NCBI RefSeq assembly: GCF_009740285.1
Contig: NZ_CP046566.1
Span: 3,944,658 to 4,008,657 of the forward strand
Source of the DNA: Phnomibacter ginsenosidimutans
GTDB taxonomy: Bacteria > Bacteroidota > Bacteroidia > Chitinophagales > Chitinophagaceae
Direction of reading: 5' to 3'
DNA: 64,000 nt
Positions 1 to 8,629 of this stretch are shown piece by piece; within the stretch, counting starts at the first letter, position 1, and the number at the start of each line of letters is the position of its first letter. A program made the translations under genes and the position numbers. The notes under the pieces are model-generated. The model was not told the origin of the DNA. It saw only the letters and a program-made list of their open reading frames with translations, and searched no databases.

Positions 1-366
1 GATGGCACCAGCTTCATCCCGCTTTCTACGGGTTTGGTAACCTACCACTACTACTTCGTCCAAACCATCATTGCCGGCAGCACTCAACGTTACGTTGATG
101 GTGTTGCTGGAACCGATGTTGACTTCCTTGGTGGCTTTGCCTACAAAAGAAACTACAAGTGCCTTAGCAGTTGTAGGCGCTGAAATGGAGAAGGCACCGT
201 CTGCAGCGGAAGTAGCAGCAATTTTTGTACCCTTCACCGTTACAGTAGCTCCCTCGAGTGGGGCGCCATTCTCATCGGTAATCTTACCGCTGAGGGTTCG
301 GTTCTGAGCTATCAATTGCCCTACAGCAATTACAAAGCACAGTACCAACAGGACTGTTTTTCTCAT
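1..366 (-). CDS. SusC/RagA-type TonB-dependent receptor, N-terminal part (cut by window edge)
   Basis: The first ~122 residues of an outer-membrane nutrient receptor. They show a signal peptide (about 1-20, ending LIAQ), a carboxypeptidase-regulatory-like beta-sandwich (ITDENGAPLEGATV, about 25-95), and then DEVVVVGY, the TonB-box-like motif that opens the plug domain in SusC proteins. The plug and barrel lie outside the window. In this family SusC works with a SusD lipoprotein to import glycans or peptides. The start is the ATG at 366. An AT-rich 12-bp dyad lies 147 bp upstream. The family assignment is firm; the substrate cannot be told. Confidence 0.88.
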   Translation of the reverse strand, partial: MRKTVLLVLCFVIAVGQLIAQNRTLSGKITDENGAPLEGATVTVKGTKIAATSAADGAFSISAPTTAKALVVSFVGKATKEVNIGSSNTINVTLSAAGNDGLDEVVVVGYQTRRKRDEAGAI

Positions 367-512
367 ACGTTACTAATTGGTTATTTTTCTAAAAACGTTT
401 AGATGCTTTCCGCTCTGGAAACCTTTGCAGCCTTCAAACGGAAGCGCCAAATTTAAGCCTCTTGACTTAATGATGTTCAAGAGTTGTTAAATGCTGCTTC
501 AACGAAAATGTT

Positions 513-541
513 TTTATTTATAACGAACGGTTATAAATAAA
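513..541. promoter_or_regulatory. AT-rich 12-bp inverted repeat upstream of the SusC gene
   Basis: TTTATTTATAAC (513-524) and GTTATAAATAAA (530-541) are perfect reverse complements separated by GAACG. No T-run follows on either strand, so this does not look like a terminator. It sits in the region between the two minus-strand genes, 147 bp upstream of the SusC start codon. A regulator operator is the simplest inference, but no known consensus was recognised. Confidence 0.4.
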
Positions 542-623
542 TGGTTTTAGTCAGTGATCGCCGCTCAAAGCCTGACTGGCTTCGATTTTGAGGATTTACA
601 AACTGACAGAAATATGACAATAC

Positions 624-3056
624 TTACCCCTTTTGCTTGTCCTTCAATACAGCCAGCATAATCACCGGCAAAAACACCAGATTGGTAACGGTGGCTACCA
701 ATAAAGTCAATGAGGTGAGCCAACCCAGTGCAAACGTGCCGCCAAAACTGCTGAACATGAAAATGACAAAACCTGCCACCAACACCAGCGATGTATAGAT
801 GATGCTGATGCCTGTGTGGCGTATGGTTGAGGTTGTTGTGGCGAGTATGTTGTTATGATGCGTCGGCAGCTCCTGTTTGTAATTCACCAAGAACCGGATG
901 GTGACATCAATGGCAATACCCAAGGCCACGCTGAACACCAACACGGTAGACGGCTTGATGGCCACCCCTGCCCAGCCCATGATGCCGGCCGTTACCACCA
1001 GCGGAATGATATTGGGGATGAGTGAACACACCAATATCCGCACCGATTTAAACAGGTACAACATGGTGAGGGCTATCAACAAAAACGCCCAGAAAATACT
1101 TTCCTTCAACCCATTGATGATAAACCTTGAACCCTCGAGATACGTAACCGAACTGCCCGTAAACTTTACTTTGTACGTGCTATCAAAAGTGGCCACCATC
1201 GGGCCATCAGGCTGCTCAGCATTCTTTGGCTCCAGAGAGGCCAGGTTGAAAATGGTATCGGCTTTGAGTTTGAACGAATCGAGCAATGCTGCAAGCCGCA
1301 CCGTACCCACATCGGCCATGTTGATACTGATACGGGCCTGTTGCTTATCTGTGTCCATAAAGGTTTTGGTGAGCTTGGCCAGCTGGCTGCTGGTATCGGC
1401 ATTGGCGTTGTTGCCGCCTTTGAGGTAAGGCCCGATAAACGCCATGTCAAACTCATTGGGCACCATGTAGCTCAAGCTGTCGCCATCGTAATATGCCTGC
1501 TTTGCAAACTTGAGGCCTTCTACCAAACTCAACGGACGGCCACATTCGGCATAGCCGTTGATGTATTCGGCCAGCTCATCCATTTTGGTAATGGTTTTGA
1601 GGTTGCGGGTGATGGCGCCTTTTTTACCGGCATCCACCACTATTTCCAACGGCATTACACCGCCAAACTGTTTTTCAAACCATTTCGGATCGGTATAAAT
1701 CACATCGTTTTTCGGCAAGTCATCAACAATGTAGCCCACACTTTTCAGGCGCAAAATGCCCAACACGGCTACCACCAGACATACAGCTGTAATGGCGTAC
1801 ACCATTTTGCGACGCTGCAGTACCCAGTACTCCACTTTTACCAGCAGGTTTTCTAAAAAGCGGTTGCGCAGGTAGCGGGTATGCTTTTCTTCGGGCGGGG
1901 CCAGGTAGCTGAGTGCCGAAGGAATGAGGATAAATGAGATAACAAAAATGACCATGATATTAATGCCGGCCACAATACCAAACTCTTTGAGCAAGGCACT
2001 TTCGGTAAGGGCAAACACCGCAAAACCCACTGCTGCCGCAATGTTGCAAAACAGGGTGACGATACCCATTTTACTTACCATGTTCAACAGGGCTTCCCGC
2101 TTCAATACTTCAACCGAAGCGCCGGATGGTTGGGCTTTCTCCCGTGCCTGTATTTCCTCCCAACTCATGTGGTATTTGTTGAGGAAATAAATACAGTTGG
2201 GAATGCCTATTACAATCATCAATGGTGGTATAAGCGCATTGAGCAAGGTGATTTGGAAACCAAACAAATGCATGGTGCCAAGGGCCCAGGCTACGCCGAG
2301 AATGACCACCAGCATTGAAATCAAAGTGGCGCTGGCCGAACGGAAAAACAATACCAAGGTGAGTACCGCCAATGCCAATGAACCAATGAGAAAATAGTTC
2401 ATTTCGTTTTTGATGCGATCGGCTATTTGCGTACGGATAAAGGGCAAGCCACTCATGTGTACCTGTACCCCTGTGCTCTTGTGAAAACGATTTGTTACTT
2501 CCAGAATTTCATTTACCACACGGGTACGGTCTTTACTGGCCAGTATTTGCTTGTTGATGGTGGCACCCGCCAGATATGCTTTGGTATCGGGGTTATGCAG
2601 CAAGCCGCGGTAAAAAAACATACCATTGAATAAAGCAGCCGCACTATCAATCTGTTCTTGTGTTTGCACCGTGCTATCAAACAGGATGGTTGTTTGCAGC
2701 TTTTCGGTGCTATCATTTTTTTGCAGGTAGATGGCCGCCGGAACAGACAGCAGCCCTTCTACCCCACGTACTTGTTTTATATCGGCAAGCATTTGCCGGT
2801 AGGCATCAAAATGTGGCTTGCTGAAAAACTGCGGGTCTTCTACACCCATCACCAGTACACTGCCGTCTTCGCCAAACTTGTTTTTGAAAGCCTGATACTC
2901 CAGGTATTTTTCATTGTCGGTAGGAATGGCTTTTGAAAATTCGTAACTGAGTTTTACCTGCAATGCATGCCAGGTCATAAAACCCGAAGCTACGAACAAC
3001 ACAATCAACAGCACAAGCCTGTACTGCAGTACAAATTTTCCTAAGCGATACCACAT
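624..3056 (-). CDS. RND-superfamily exporter, MMPL/SSD type
   Basis: An 810-residue inner-membrane protein with the two-fold RND layout: a TM helix near residues 10-30, a large periplasmic loop (to about 220), a bundle of five or so helices (about 220-390), another helix near 420, a second periplasmic loop, and a final bundle (about 655-805). This matches MMPL or sterol-sensing-domain exporters, which move lipids, hopanoids or pigments out of the inner membrane using the proton gradient. No membrane-fusion or outer-membrane partner is adjacent, consistent with the stand-alone hopanoid or lipid exporter type. The substrate is unknown. The next gene, recO, is divergent. Confidence 0.85.
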   Translation of the reverse strand: MWYRLGKFVLQYRLVLLIVLFVASGFMTWHALQVKLSYEFSKAIPTDNEKYLEYQAFKNKFGEDGSVLVMGVEDPQFFSKPHFDAYRQMLADIKQVRGVEGLLSVPAAIYLQKNDSTEKLQTTILFDSTVQTQEQIDSAAALFNGMFFYRGLLHNPDTKAYLAGATINKQILASKDRTRVVNEILEVTNRFHKSTGVQVHMSGLPFIRTQIADRIKNEMNYFLIGSLALAVLTLVLFFRSASATLISMLVVILGVAWALGTMHLFGFQITLLNALIPPLMIVIGIPNCIYFLNKYHMSWEEIQAREKAQPSGASVEVLKREALLNMVSKMGIVTLFCNIAAAVGFAVFALTESALLKEFGIVAGINIMVIFVISFILIPSALSYLAPPEEKHTRYLRNRFLENLLVKVEYWVLQRRKMVYAITAVCLVVAVLGILRLKSVGYIVDDLPKNDVIYTDPKWFEKQFGGVMPLEIVVDAGKKGAITRNLKTITKMDELAEYINGYAECGRPLSLVEGLKFAKQAYYDGDSLSYMVPNEFDMAFIGPYLKGGNNANADTSSQLAKLTKTFMDTDKQQARISINMADVGTVRLAALLDSFKLKADTIFNLASLEPKNAEQPDGPMVATFDSTYKVKFTGSSVTYLEGSRFIINGLKESIFWAFLLIALTMLYLFKSVRILVCSLIPNIIPLVVTAGIMGWAGVAIKPSTVLVFSVALGIAIDVTIRFLVNYKQELPTHHNNILATTTSTIRHTGISIIYTSLVLVAGFVIFMFSSFGGTFALGWLTSLTLLVATVTNLVFLPVIMLAVLKDKQKG

Positions 3057-3211
3057 GGTGATGAATCAAAAAAGTAAACATTCAGCAGAAAGGGCCATTG
3101 CAAGAATGGGCTATTGCCGCCATTTTGAGAGCCCGCAAAGAAACTAAATGATTGGCATAATCTGCCTGTGGGCTATCAGCCCTGTATTTTCGCAGTTGTA
3201 AGGGGTTATTT

Positions 3212-3949
3212 ATGCTGCAAACCACCAAGGCCATTATACTGCGTACCACGGCTTATGGCGATACAAGTTTGATTGTATCGGCCTACACCGAGCGGTATGG
3301 CCTGCAGCAATACATGGTAAAAGGTGCCCGCAAAAGCAGTAAAAAAGGCAGCAGTATGAGTACCATGCTACAACCTGCCGCCATTGTAGAGCTGGTGGTG
3401 TACCACAATGAGCTGAAGCAACTGCAACTGGTAAAAGAATTGAAGTGGGCAGTGGTATACCAGCAAGTGATGCACAGCATACACCGCAATGCCGTAGCGC
3501 TGTACATGATTGAACTACTCACCAAAACACTACGCCAACCGGAAACCAACGAGGAGTTGTATGCATTTATTGAAGACAGCCTTTGCCTGCTTGATCAATG
3601 CGATGCAGCAGTGGTGGCCAATCTGCCCTTGTTCTTTTCGCTGAAGCTGGCGGCCATGCTCGGTTTTCGGATTGATGATGATAAACCAGACGGCATATGC
3701 TTCCTGGATTTGCAAGCCGGTAGTTTTGATACAGAGCCGCCCATTCACGGCATGTATCTTGATGCAGCCCTCAGTCAGGTTGCTTTTGAATTGATGCAAC
3801 AAGACAATGCCGTTACCCTGTACCGTATCAAACTCAACCAACAGCAGCGACGAGAATTGCTACAGGGCTTCATTCACTTTTTTCAATACCATGTAGCCGA
3901 CTTCGGCCGGTTGAAAACAGTGCAAGTGCTGCAGGAGGTGCTCGGTTGA
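3212..3949 (+). CDS. recO: DNA repair protein RecO
   Basis: 245 residues, normal for the family. The N-terminal OB-fold (about 1-80) starts MLQTTKAIILRTTAYGDTS and includes the conserved VKGARKS segment; the rest is the helical RecO C-terminal domain. RecO works with RecR to load RecA onto SSB-coated single-stranded DNA during gap repair. I see no four-cysteine zinc site, which many RecO proteins also lack. The gene stands alone, divergent from the MMPL exporter gene and convergent with the next gene. Confidence 0.93.
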   Translation: MLQTTKAIILRTTAYGDTSLIVSAYTERYGLQQYMVKGARKSSKKGSSMSTMLQPAAIVELVVYHNELKQLQLVKELKWAVVYQQVMHSIHRNAVALYMIELLTKTLRQPETNEELYAFIEDSLCLLDQCDAAVVANLPLFFSLKLAAMLGFRIDDDKPDGICFLDLQAGSFDTEPPIHGMYLDAALSQVAFELMQQDNAVTLYRIKLNQQQRRELLQGFIHFFQYHVADFGRLKTVQVLQEVLG

Positions 3950-3984
3950 TTTTGTAGAATTAGATGGGACACAGCTTAGCACGG

Positions 3985-4090
3985 AAGTATGTAGATTTTC
4001 GCGGATTTTTCTTTTACCATTTTAGTTTTAGTCAAACCAATAATTCGTGTCATTCGTGACCATTCGATTCATTCGATTCATTCGTGATTT
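3985..4090. repeat. Low-complexity intergenic repeat (ATTCGTG/ATTCGAT words)
   Basis: The gap between convergent recO and the FAH-family gene holds a GATTTTCGCGGATTTTT stretch followed by repeated 7-9 base words (ATTCGTG, CATTCGAT, CATTCGTG). Similar cgcggattttt wording recurs in the tandem repeat at 54499-54825, which suggests one dispersed repeat family. No coding potential is seen. Confidence 0.5.
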
Positions 4091-4103
4091 CATTTTCGCC
4101 TAA

Positions 4104-5111
4104 TCAGTGTTTCTTTAATTTCAACAAGCTCCAATCCGTTTCTTCAGCCACAATAGTATTGGTCAGCGTACCCAATCCATCAATGGTCATGCTCACTACG
4201 TCATTAGGTTGCAGCCACTGTGGTATAAAATCAGGGTTGTTGAGTTTGCCAGTGCCATTCAATTCCAACAGGCAACCGGTGCCAACCGTACCGCTGCCTA
4301 TTACATCACCAGGATGAAGTGTAACACCGTAACTGCAACGCTCAATGATTTCTGCAAAGGTCCAATCCATATCGCTGAGGTTGCCCAAGCTCAATTGTTG
4401 TCCATTAACTGTACAAGTCATTTGCAAATTCCAGTTTTTGCCCACATGATTTTGCTTGGCAGGTACTTCGTAGGGCATCAATTCATCAGTCGTTACCAAC
4501 CACGGACCGAGTACGGTGCTAAAATCCTTTCCTTTTGCAGGGCCGAGGCTCAATTTCATTTCTTCCATCTGTAAGCGACGGGCACTCAGGTCGTTCATAA
4601 TCATCAAACCGCCAATATAGGCATCGGCCTCAGCAGCTGGTATGTTGCGGCCATAGCGGTTGATCACGATGGCACATTCCAGTTCAAAATCAAGTTGTTC
4701 AAAATGATCGGGCATGCAATGCACCGGCCCGGGCCCCTGAATGCTGTTGTGATTGGTGAAGTAAAAAATAGGGAACTGATCAAACTCCGGAATCATTTCC
4801 ACACCGCGGTTGCGCCGGGCTGATGCCACATGTTGCCGAAACGCATAGCCATCACGACAGCTGGTAGGAAATGGCACCGGTGCCAACAGCGATGCCCCTT
4901 CATACGCCACTGCTTTTCCGGGATTGATTTCTCCGTTGAGTATAGCGCTATTGGCTCGTTGGGCAATGCCAATTACATCATCCCAATAATTCAAAAACAT
5001 ACCCATGGTATTGGGCAACTCAGGATGGAGTTGATCCATATTGTACAATAATCCATCGTGGTAAATGGCCAGTTGTTCGTGTTCGCGGTAGATATGAGAA
5101 ACCAGTTTCAT
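4104..5111 (-). CDS. Fumarylacetoacetate hydrolase family protein
   Basis: 335 residues. The C-terminal two-thirds is the FAH fold. The metal-ligand acids typical of the family are visible in LDFELECAIV (Glu, Glu) and IMNDLSARR (Asp). The family includes fumarylacetoacetase, which ends tyrosine breakdown, and various acylpyruvases and hydratases. Full-length fumarylacetoacetase is longer, so the exact substrate is open. I start it at the ATG at 5111 (MKLVSHIYR) rather than the upstream TTG at 5117. It lies alone between recO and the transposase element. Confidence 0.85.
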   Translation of the reverse strand: MKLVSHIYREHEQLAIYHDGLLYNMDQLHPELPNTMGMFLNYWDDVIGIAQRANSAILNGEINPGKAVAYEGASLLAPVPFPTSCRDGYAFRQHVASARRNRGVEMIPEFDQFPIFYFTNHNSIQGPGPVHCMPDHFEQLDFELECAIVINRYGRNIPAAEADAYIGGLMIMNDLSARRLQMEEMKLSLGPAKGKDFSTVLGPWLVTTDELMPYEVPAKQNHVGKNWNLQMTCTVNGQQLSLGNLSDMDWTFAEIIERCSYGVTLHPGDVIGSGTVGTGCLLELNGTGKLNNPDFIPQWLQPNDVVSMTIDGLGTLTNTIVAEETDWSLLKLKKH

Positions 5112-5251
5112 GGGCAAGCATTTTTACGGCGGCAAACATACCGACAGTTGTGGTAAATGCAGTTATCAAGTGCTAAGCACCTCAATTCCAGATGAATACT
5201 TCATTCGACATTAAATCTGAAAGTTCCTGATAACTACGCTGTTTTAAAACA

Positions 5252-5856
5252 GCCCCAGCGGGGCAATATTTTGGTAACTTGGGGTATCACTAAATCAACA
5301 AAGCCCCTTCGGGGCGATACACGTATGGCAAATACTTATTCTCAAATTACTATTCATGCTGTATTTGCAGTAAAACTCAGGCAGAATTTCATTGCTAAAG
5401 AATGGCGTGATCAGTTGCATCAATACATCGCAGGAATAATAGCGAATAAAGGAGCAAAGCCCTTAGCTGTTGGAGGATGGCAAGACCATGTTCATGTTTT
5501 ATTCGGGATGCCCGTTACTACATGTATTGCCGACTTGATGAGTGCTGTAAAAGCGAGTAGTAGTTCATGGATAAATCAACAACAATTTATTAAAGGGAAA
5601 TTTGAATGGCAGGCTGGCTATGGTGCATTTTCATTCGCCAAGAGTCAACGGGACATTGTGATTAAATACATCATGAATCAAGAAGAACATCATCATCAAA
5701 AAACTTTTAAAGAGGAGTACATAAAAATGCTAACTGATTTTGATATTGCGTATGACACAAAATACTTGTTTGAGTTTTACGACTAAAAATTCCGCCCCGC
5801 CGGGGCTACACACATAAAACAACATCGCTTGTTACCAAAATACCAACCCTACGGGC
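5252..5856. mobile_element. Small IS200-like element with flanking palindromes
   Basis: A single-gene element. Three copies of GCCCC-NNN-GGGGC occur: 5252-5264 (AGC), 5303-5315 (TTC) and 5794-5806 (GCC). A 12-bp inverted repeat, TATTTTGGTAAC at 5267-5278 and GTTACCAAAATA at 5831-5842, encloses the transposase gene. A weaker CCC-TAC-GGG stem follows at 5847-5855. Subterminal hairpins are what Y1 HUH transposases recognise in IS200/IS605 and REP-type elements. Exact ends are not proven. Confidence 0.65.
5325..5786 (+). CDS. IS200/IS605-like (Y1, HUH) transposase
   Basis: 153 residues, the usual size for a TnpA-like Y1 transposase. Visible motifs are the HUH metal site in WQDHVHVLFGM and the C-terminal KYIMNQEEHHHQKTF segment with the presumed catalytic tyrosine. 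The enzyme nicks and rejoins single-stranded DNA at hairpins. The ATG at 5325 follows a GCCCC palindrome directly; the longer reading from 5271 would run through palindromes and is rejected. There is no tnpB partner. It could equally be a REP-associated (RAYT-type) domesticated transposase. Confidence 0.85.
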   Translation: MANTYSQITIHAVFAVKLRQNFIAKEWRDQLHQYIAGIIANKGAKPLAVGGWQDHVHVLFGMPVTTCIADLMSAVKASSSSWINQQQFIKGKFEWQAGYGAFSFAKSQRDIVIKYIMNQEEHHHQKTFKEEYIKMLTDFDIAYDTKYLFEFYD

Positions 5857-5987
5857 TTTTGAGGCGATAGAGTTTACATTATACTGGCTTTTGCGCAGTC
5901 CTATATTTTAGCTTTCAATTTATAGTGAGCAATAGAAGCTGTCTTCTTTTCCTGTATGGCTTCCGCCATTCTGTTTTACTTTTAGGC

Positions 5988-7841
5988 ATGAAGCAAATGA
6001 TTATTGTTTGTTTGGCATGGCTACTCATCAGCAGCACAACTGCACAAACCGTTATCCGGTACAATCAGCTGGGCTATACTACCCGCAGCAGCAAAGTAGT
6101 GGTACTAGGCAGTAAGGATCCCCTCTTCAAATTGCAGCAGTACAAGCTCATTGCATTGCATACAGGCAAAGCCGTGCTGCAGGCGAGCAAGCCCACGGCA
6201 AAAGACTTTGGCGCCTACGGTCCGTTCAAGCATAGCTACCGCATCAATCTGACAAGCGTGGTACAGCCCGGAGTGTATCAATTGTTGGTCAACGACAGCA
6301 TTCGCAGCGGCATCATTCGCATTGGCGATGACGTGTACAAAGGCAGCGCCGACTTTTGCCTGCGGTACATGCGGCAGCAGCGTTGTGGCTTCAATCCTTT
6401 TCTGCAAGACAGCTGCCATACCCACGATGGTTACAGCATTTATGGCGAAAAAGCCGGCATACCCGATGGTACGTATTTCGATGCCACCGGTGGTTGGCAC
6501 GATGCCAGCGATTACCTGCAATACACTACCACTACAGCCAATGCCATTTATCATTTGCTGATGGCCTACCGCGACAACCCGCATGCATTTGCCGATACCA
6601 AACAGGCCAACGGTCTGGAAGGAAAAAACGGCACCCCCGATGTGCTGGATGAAGCGAAGTGGGGCCTCGACTGGCTGCTGAAAATGCACCCCAAGGCCGA
6701 TGTGATGTTTGCCCAACTGGCCGACGACCGCGACCACATCAGCATGCGGATGCCGGCGCAAGATTCGCAATATGGTCGTGGCTTTCAGCGGCCCTTGTAT
6801 TTCCTTACCGGCGAGCCACAAGGACTGGGCAAGTATCAAAACAAAACCGAGGGAACCACCTCGATAGCGGCGAAGTTTAGTAGTGCATTTGCGTTGGGAG
6901 CCAGGACATATTTCAATCTACCTGTCATTGATTCAAATTATGTAAGAGCACTTACTAGTCATGCAAGAACAGCCCGAGACTTTGCCTACAAGAAAAAAGG
7001 ATATACCAATACAGCGCCGAACAGGGCACCCTATTACTACGCTGAAAGCAATTGGGTAGATGACGCAGAATTGATGGAAGCATCATTGATTTTCATTGAT
7101 GGTTTTGATGATGCTTACAGACGTGGCAGGTTTCGAACAGCCTACGATTTTGCGAAGCTGGAAAGAATAACTCCATGGCTAGGCGCCGACACTGCTACGC
7201 ATTACCAATGGTACCCCTTTATTAATGTGGGCCATCGGGAATTGGCCAATGTGGTTGCAGATAAAAAAATCAAAGATTCACTCATCGGCTTTTACCGGCA
7301 GGGCATTGAAAAGGTATGGGCCAAGGCCAAACAAAATGCCTTTTATCGTGGCGTGCCTTTTATTTGGTGCAGCAATAACCTCACCACCAGTTTTGCCACG
7401 CAATGCCTGTGGTACCGCCAGCTGAGCGGCAGCAACCAGTATGAAGAACTGGAGCAGGCCAATATTGATTGGTTGTTTGGCACCAACCCCTGGGGTACCA
7501 GCATGGTGTATGGTTTGCCTGCCTGGGGCGATACACCTGCCGACCCGCATTCGGCATTTACCCACCTCAAAAACTATCCCATTGATGGTGGCCTCATTGA
7601 TGGGCCGGTATACACGTCCATTTTCAAAGGGCTGATTGGCCTTACCCTTTACCAACCCGATGAATATGCCGAATGGCAAAGCGACCTGGCCGTGTATCAC
7701 GATGATTATGGCGACTATAGCACCAACGAACCCACCATGGATGGTACGGCGAGTTTGATCATCTGTTGTCGGCGTTGGAAAACAAACCCTCCCAAACCCC
7801 TGCCATGCCGGCAGGCAGGCTCCCTGAAAGGAGGACTTTGA
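5988..7841 (+). CDS. Glycoside hydrolase family 9 protein, N-terminal part of a frameshifted GH9-deacetylase fusion
   Basis: Starts at the ATG at 5988 with a signal peptide (ISSTTAQ). An N-terminal Ig-like cellulase domain (about 20-110, from VIRYNQLGY) precedes the GH9 (alpha/alpha)6 barrel. The catalytic aspartate motif is GGWHDASDY and the general-acid glutamate is in YSTNEPTMDG, so the active site is complete. GH9 enzymes are mostly endoglucanases. After DGTAS the reading frame changes: the natural continuation (DHLLSALE) is in the frame of the downstream NodB-like domain. The last ~28 residues of this frame look random. One base missing at 7755-7756 would give a single protein of about 859 residues. 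Confidence 0.85.
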   Translation: MKQMIIVCLAWLLISSTTAQTVIRYNQLGYTTRSSKVVVLGSKDPLFKLQQYKLIALHTGKAVLQASKPTAKDFGAYGPFKHSYRINLTSVVQPGVYQLLVNDSIRSGIIRIGDDVYKGSADFCLRYMRQQRCGFNPFLQDSCHTHDGYSIYGEKAGIPDGTYFDATGGWHDASDYLQYTTTTANAIYHLLMAYRDNPHAFADTKQANGLEGKNGTPDVLDEAKWGLDWLLKMHPKADVMFAQLADDRDHISMRMPAQDSQYGRGFQRPLYFLTGEPQGLGKYQNKTEGTTSIAAKFSSAFALGARTYFNLPVIDSNYVRALTSHARTARDFAYKKKGYTNTAPNRAPYYYAESNWVDDAELMEASLIFIDGFDDAYRRGRFRTAYDFAKLERITPWLGADTATHYQWYPFINVGHRELANVVADKKIKDSLIGFYRQGIEKVWAKAKQNAFYRGVPFIWCSNNLTTSFATQCLWYRQLSGSNQYEELEQANIDWLFGTNPWGTSMVYGLPAWGDTPADPHSAFTHLKNYPIDGGLIDGPVYTSIFKGLIGLTLYQPDEYAEWQSDLAVYHDDYGDYSTNEPTMDGTASLIICCRRWKTNPPKPLPCRQAGSLKGGL

Positions 7842-8566
7842 AGCCTGATGGTCCTCAAAGTGATGTCAAGAATTTTACCACGCAACTGGGTGCTATTATT
7901 AGGGCTGATAGTACAAGTAAACAACTGACGCTGGTGTTTACGGGTCATGAATATGCGGAAGGGATGCCGGCCATTTTGCAAACACTGCAGCAGGAAAATA
8001 TCAAGGCGGCTTTCTTTTTCACCGGCGATTTTGTAAGGCAATATCCGGCATTGGTAAAGCAAGCCGTGACGGCTGGGCACTACGTGGGCCCACATAGCAA
8101 CAAACATTTGCTGTATGCCGATTGGAAAAAACGGGACAGCACATTGGTGAACAAATCACTTTTTCAGCAAGACCTGATGGCGAATTACAAGGCGTTGCAA
8201 GCCGTGGGTATCAGCAGCCAAGAGGCGCCCTATTTTTTACCGCCTTACGAATGGTACAATCAGCAAATTGCCCATTGGACCAACGAGTTGGGGCTGCAGC
8301 TCATTTGCCATACGCCCGGCACCCTGAGTGCCGCAGACTACACCCTCAATACCGACAAGAATTACCGGAGCAGCAAAGAGATTTTCCAATCGATTATACA
8401 CAAAGCGCAGCAGCCCAATGGGTTGTACGGTTATCTGTTGTTGATGCATGCCGGCGCCGGCTCTAATCGCAGCGACCCCTTTCATCAAGAACTGCCTGCA
8501 CTTGTTAAAAAGTTGAAAAAGTTGGGTTATCGGTTCCAAAATCTGCCCCCGATTTTGAACCATTGA
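7757..8566 (+). CDS. NodB-like polysaccharide deacetylase domain, C-terminal part of the GH9 fusion
   Basis: Has no credible start of its own: the frame opens inside the GH9 end, at the GAT at 7757. After a palindrome-rich linker it shows a carbohydrate-esterase-4 (NodB) fold: LVFTGHEYAEG in place of motif 1 (TFDDG), AAFFFTGDFV, motif 2 as HSNKH, FLPPYEWYN for motif 3, and LLLMHAG for motif 5. The usual motif 1 Asp pair is replaced, so metal binding and activity may be altered. Deacetylation or deacylation of a glycan together with GH9 cleavage is an inference. Confidence 0.75.
   Translation, partial: DHLLSALENKPSQTPAMPAGRLPERRTLKPDGPQSDVKNFTTQLGAIIRADSTSKQLTLVFTGHEYAEGMPAILQTLQQENIKAAFFFTGDFVRQYPALVKQAVTAGHYVGPHSNKHLLYADWKKRDSTLVNKSLFQQDLMANYKALQAVGISSQEAPYFLPPYEWYNQQIAHWTNELGLQLICHTPGTLSAADYTLNTDKNYRSSKEIFQSIIHKAQQPNGLYGYLLLMHAGAGSNRSDPFHQELPALVKKLKKLGYRFQNLPPILNH
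7786..7862. repeat. Palindrome-rich insert in the GH9/deacetylase linker
   Basis: The linker DNA holds nested dyads: CCTGCC/GGCAGG (7799-7804 and 7810-7815), a CTCC/GGAG pair, and ACTTTGA/TCAAAGT (7835-7841 and 7855-7861). It encodes a Pro/Arg-rich stretch with no domain similarity. The wording resembles short intergenic palindromes that are common in this phylum, and suggests a repeat that inserted in frame. Confidence 0.45.
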
Positions 8567-8629
8567 ATAGCTTTGTGGTTTGTTTAGCGTTGTATCGCTT
8601 TTACCCACCATTCAGTAAACAGCTTTGTT

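Noticed and set aside
1341-1856. Long open frames antisense to the MMPL, FAH, GH9, TatC and other genes
   Set aside because: They overlap well-supported genes, carry no family motifs and have the composition of mirror frames.
3985-4090. CRISPR array from the repeated ATTCGTG words
   Set aside because: The repeats are only 7-9 bases, irregular and have no spacers of constant length; no cas genes are present.
5221-5263. GTTTTAAAAC palindrome (5241-5250) as an attachment site
   Set aside because: Too short and not repeated at the far end of the transposase element.
7757-8566. The deacetylase region as an independent gene
   Set aside because: It has no start codon with a family-like N-terminus and continues the GH9 C-terminal sequence in frame after a one-base repair.
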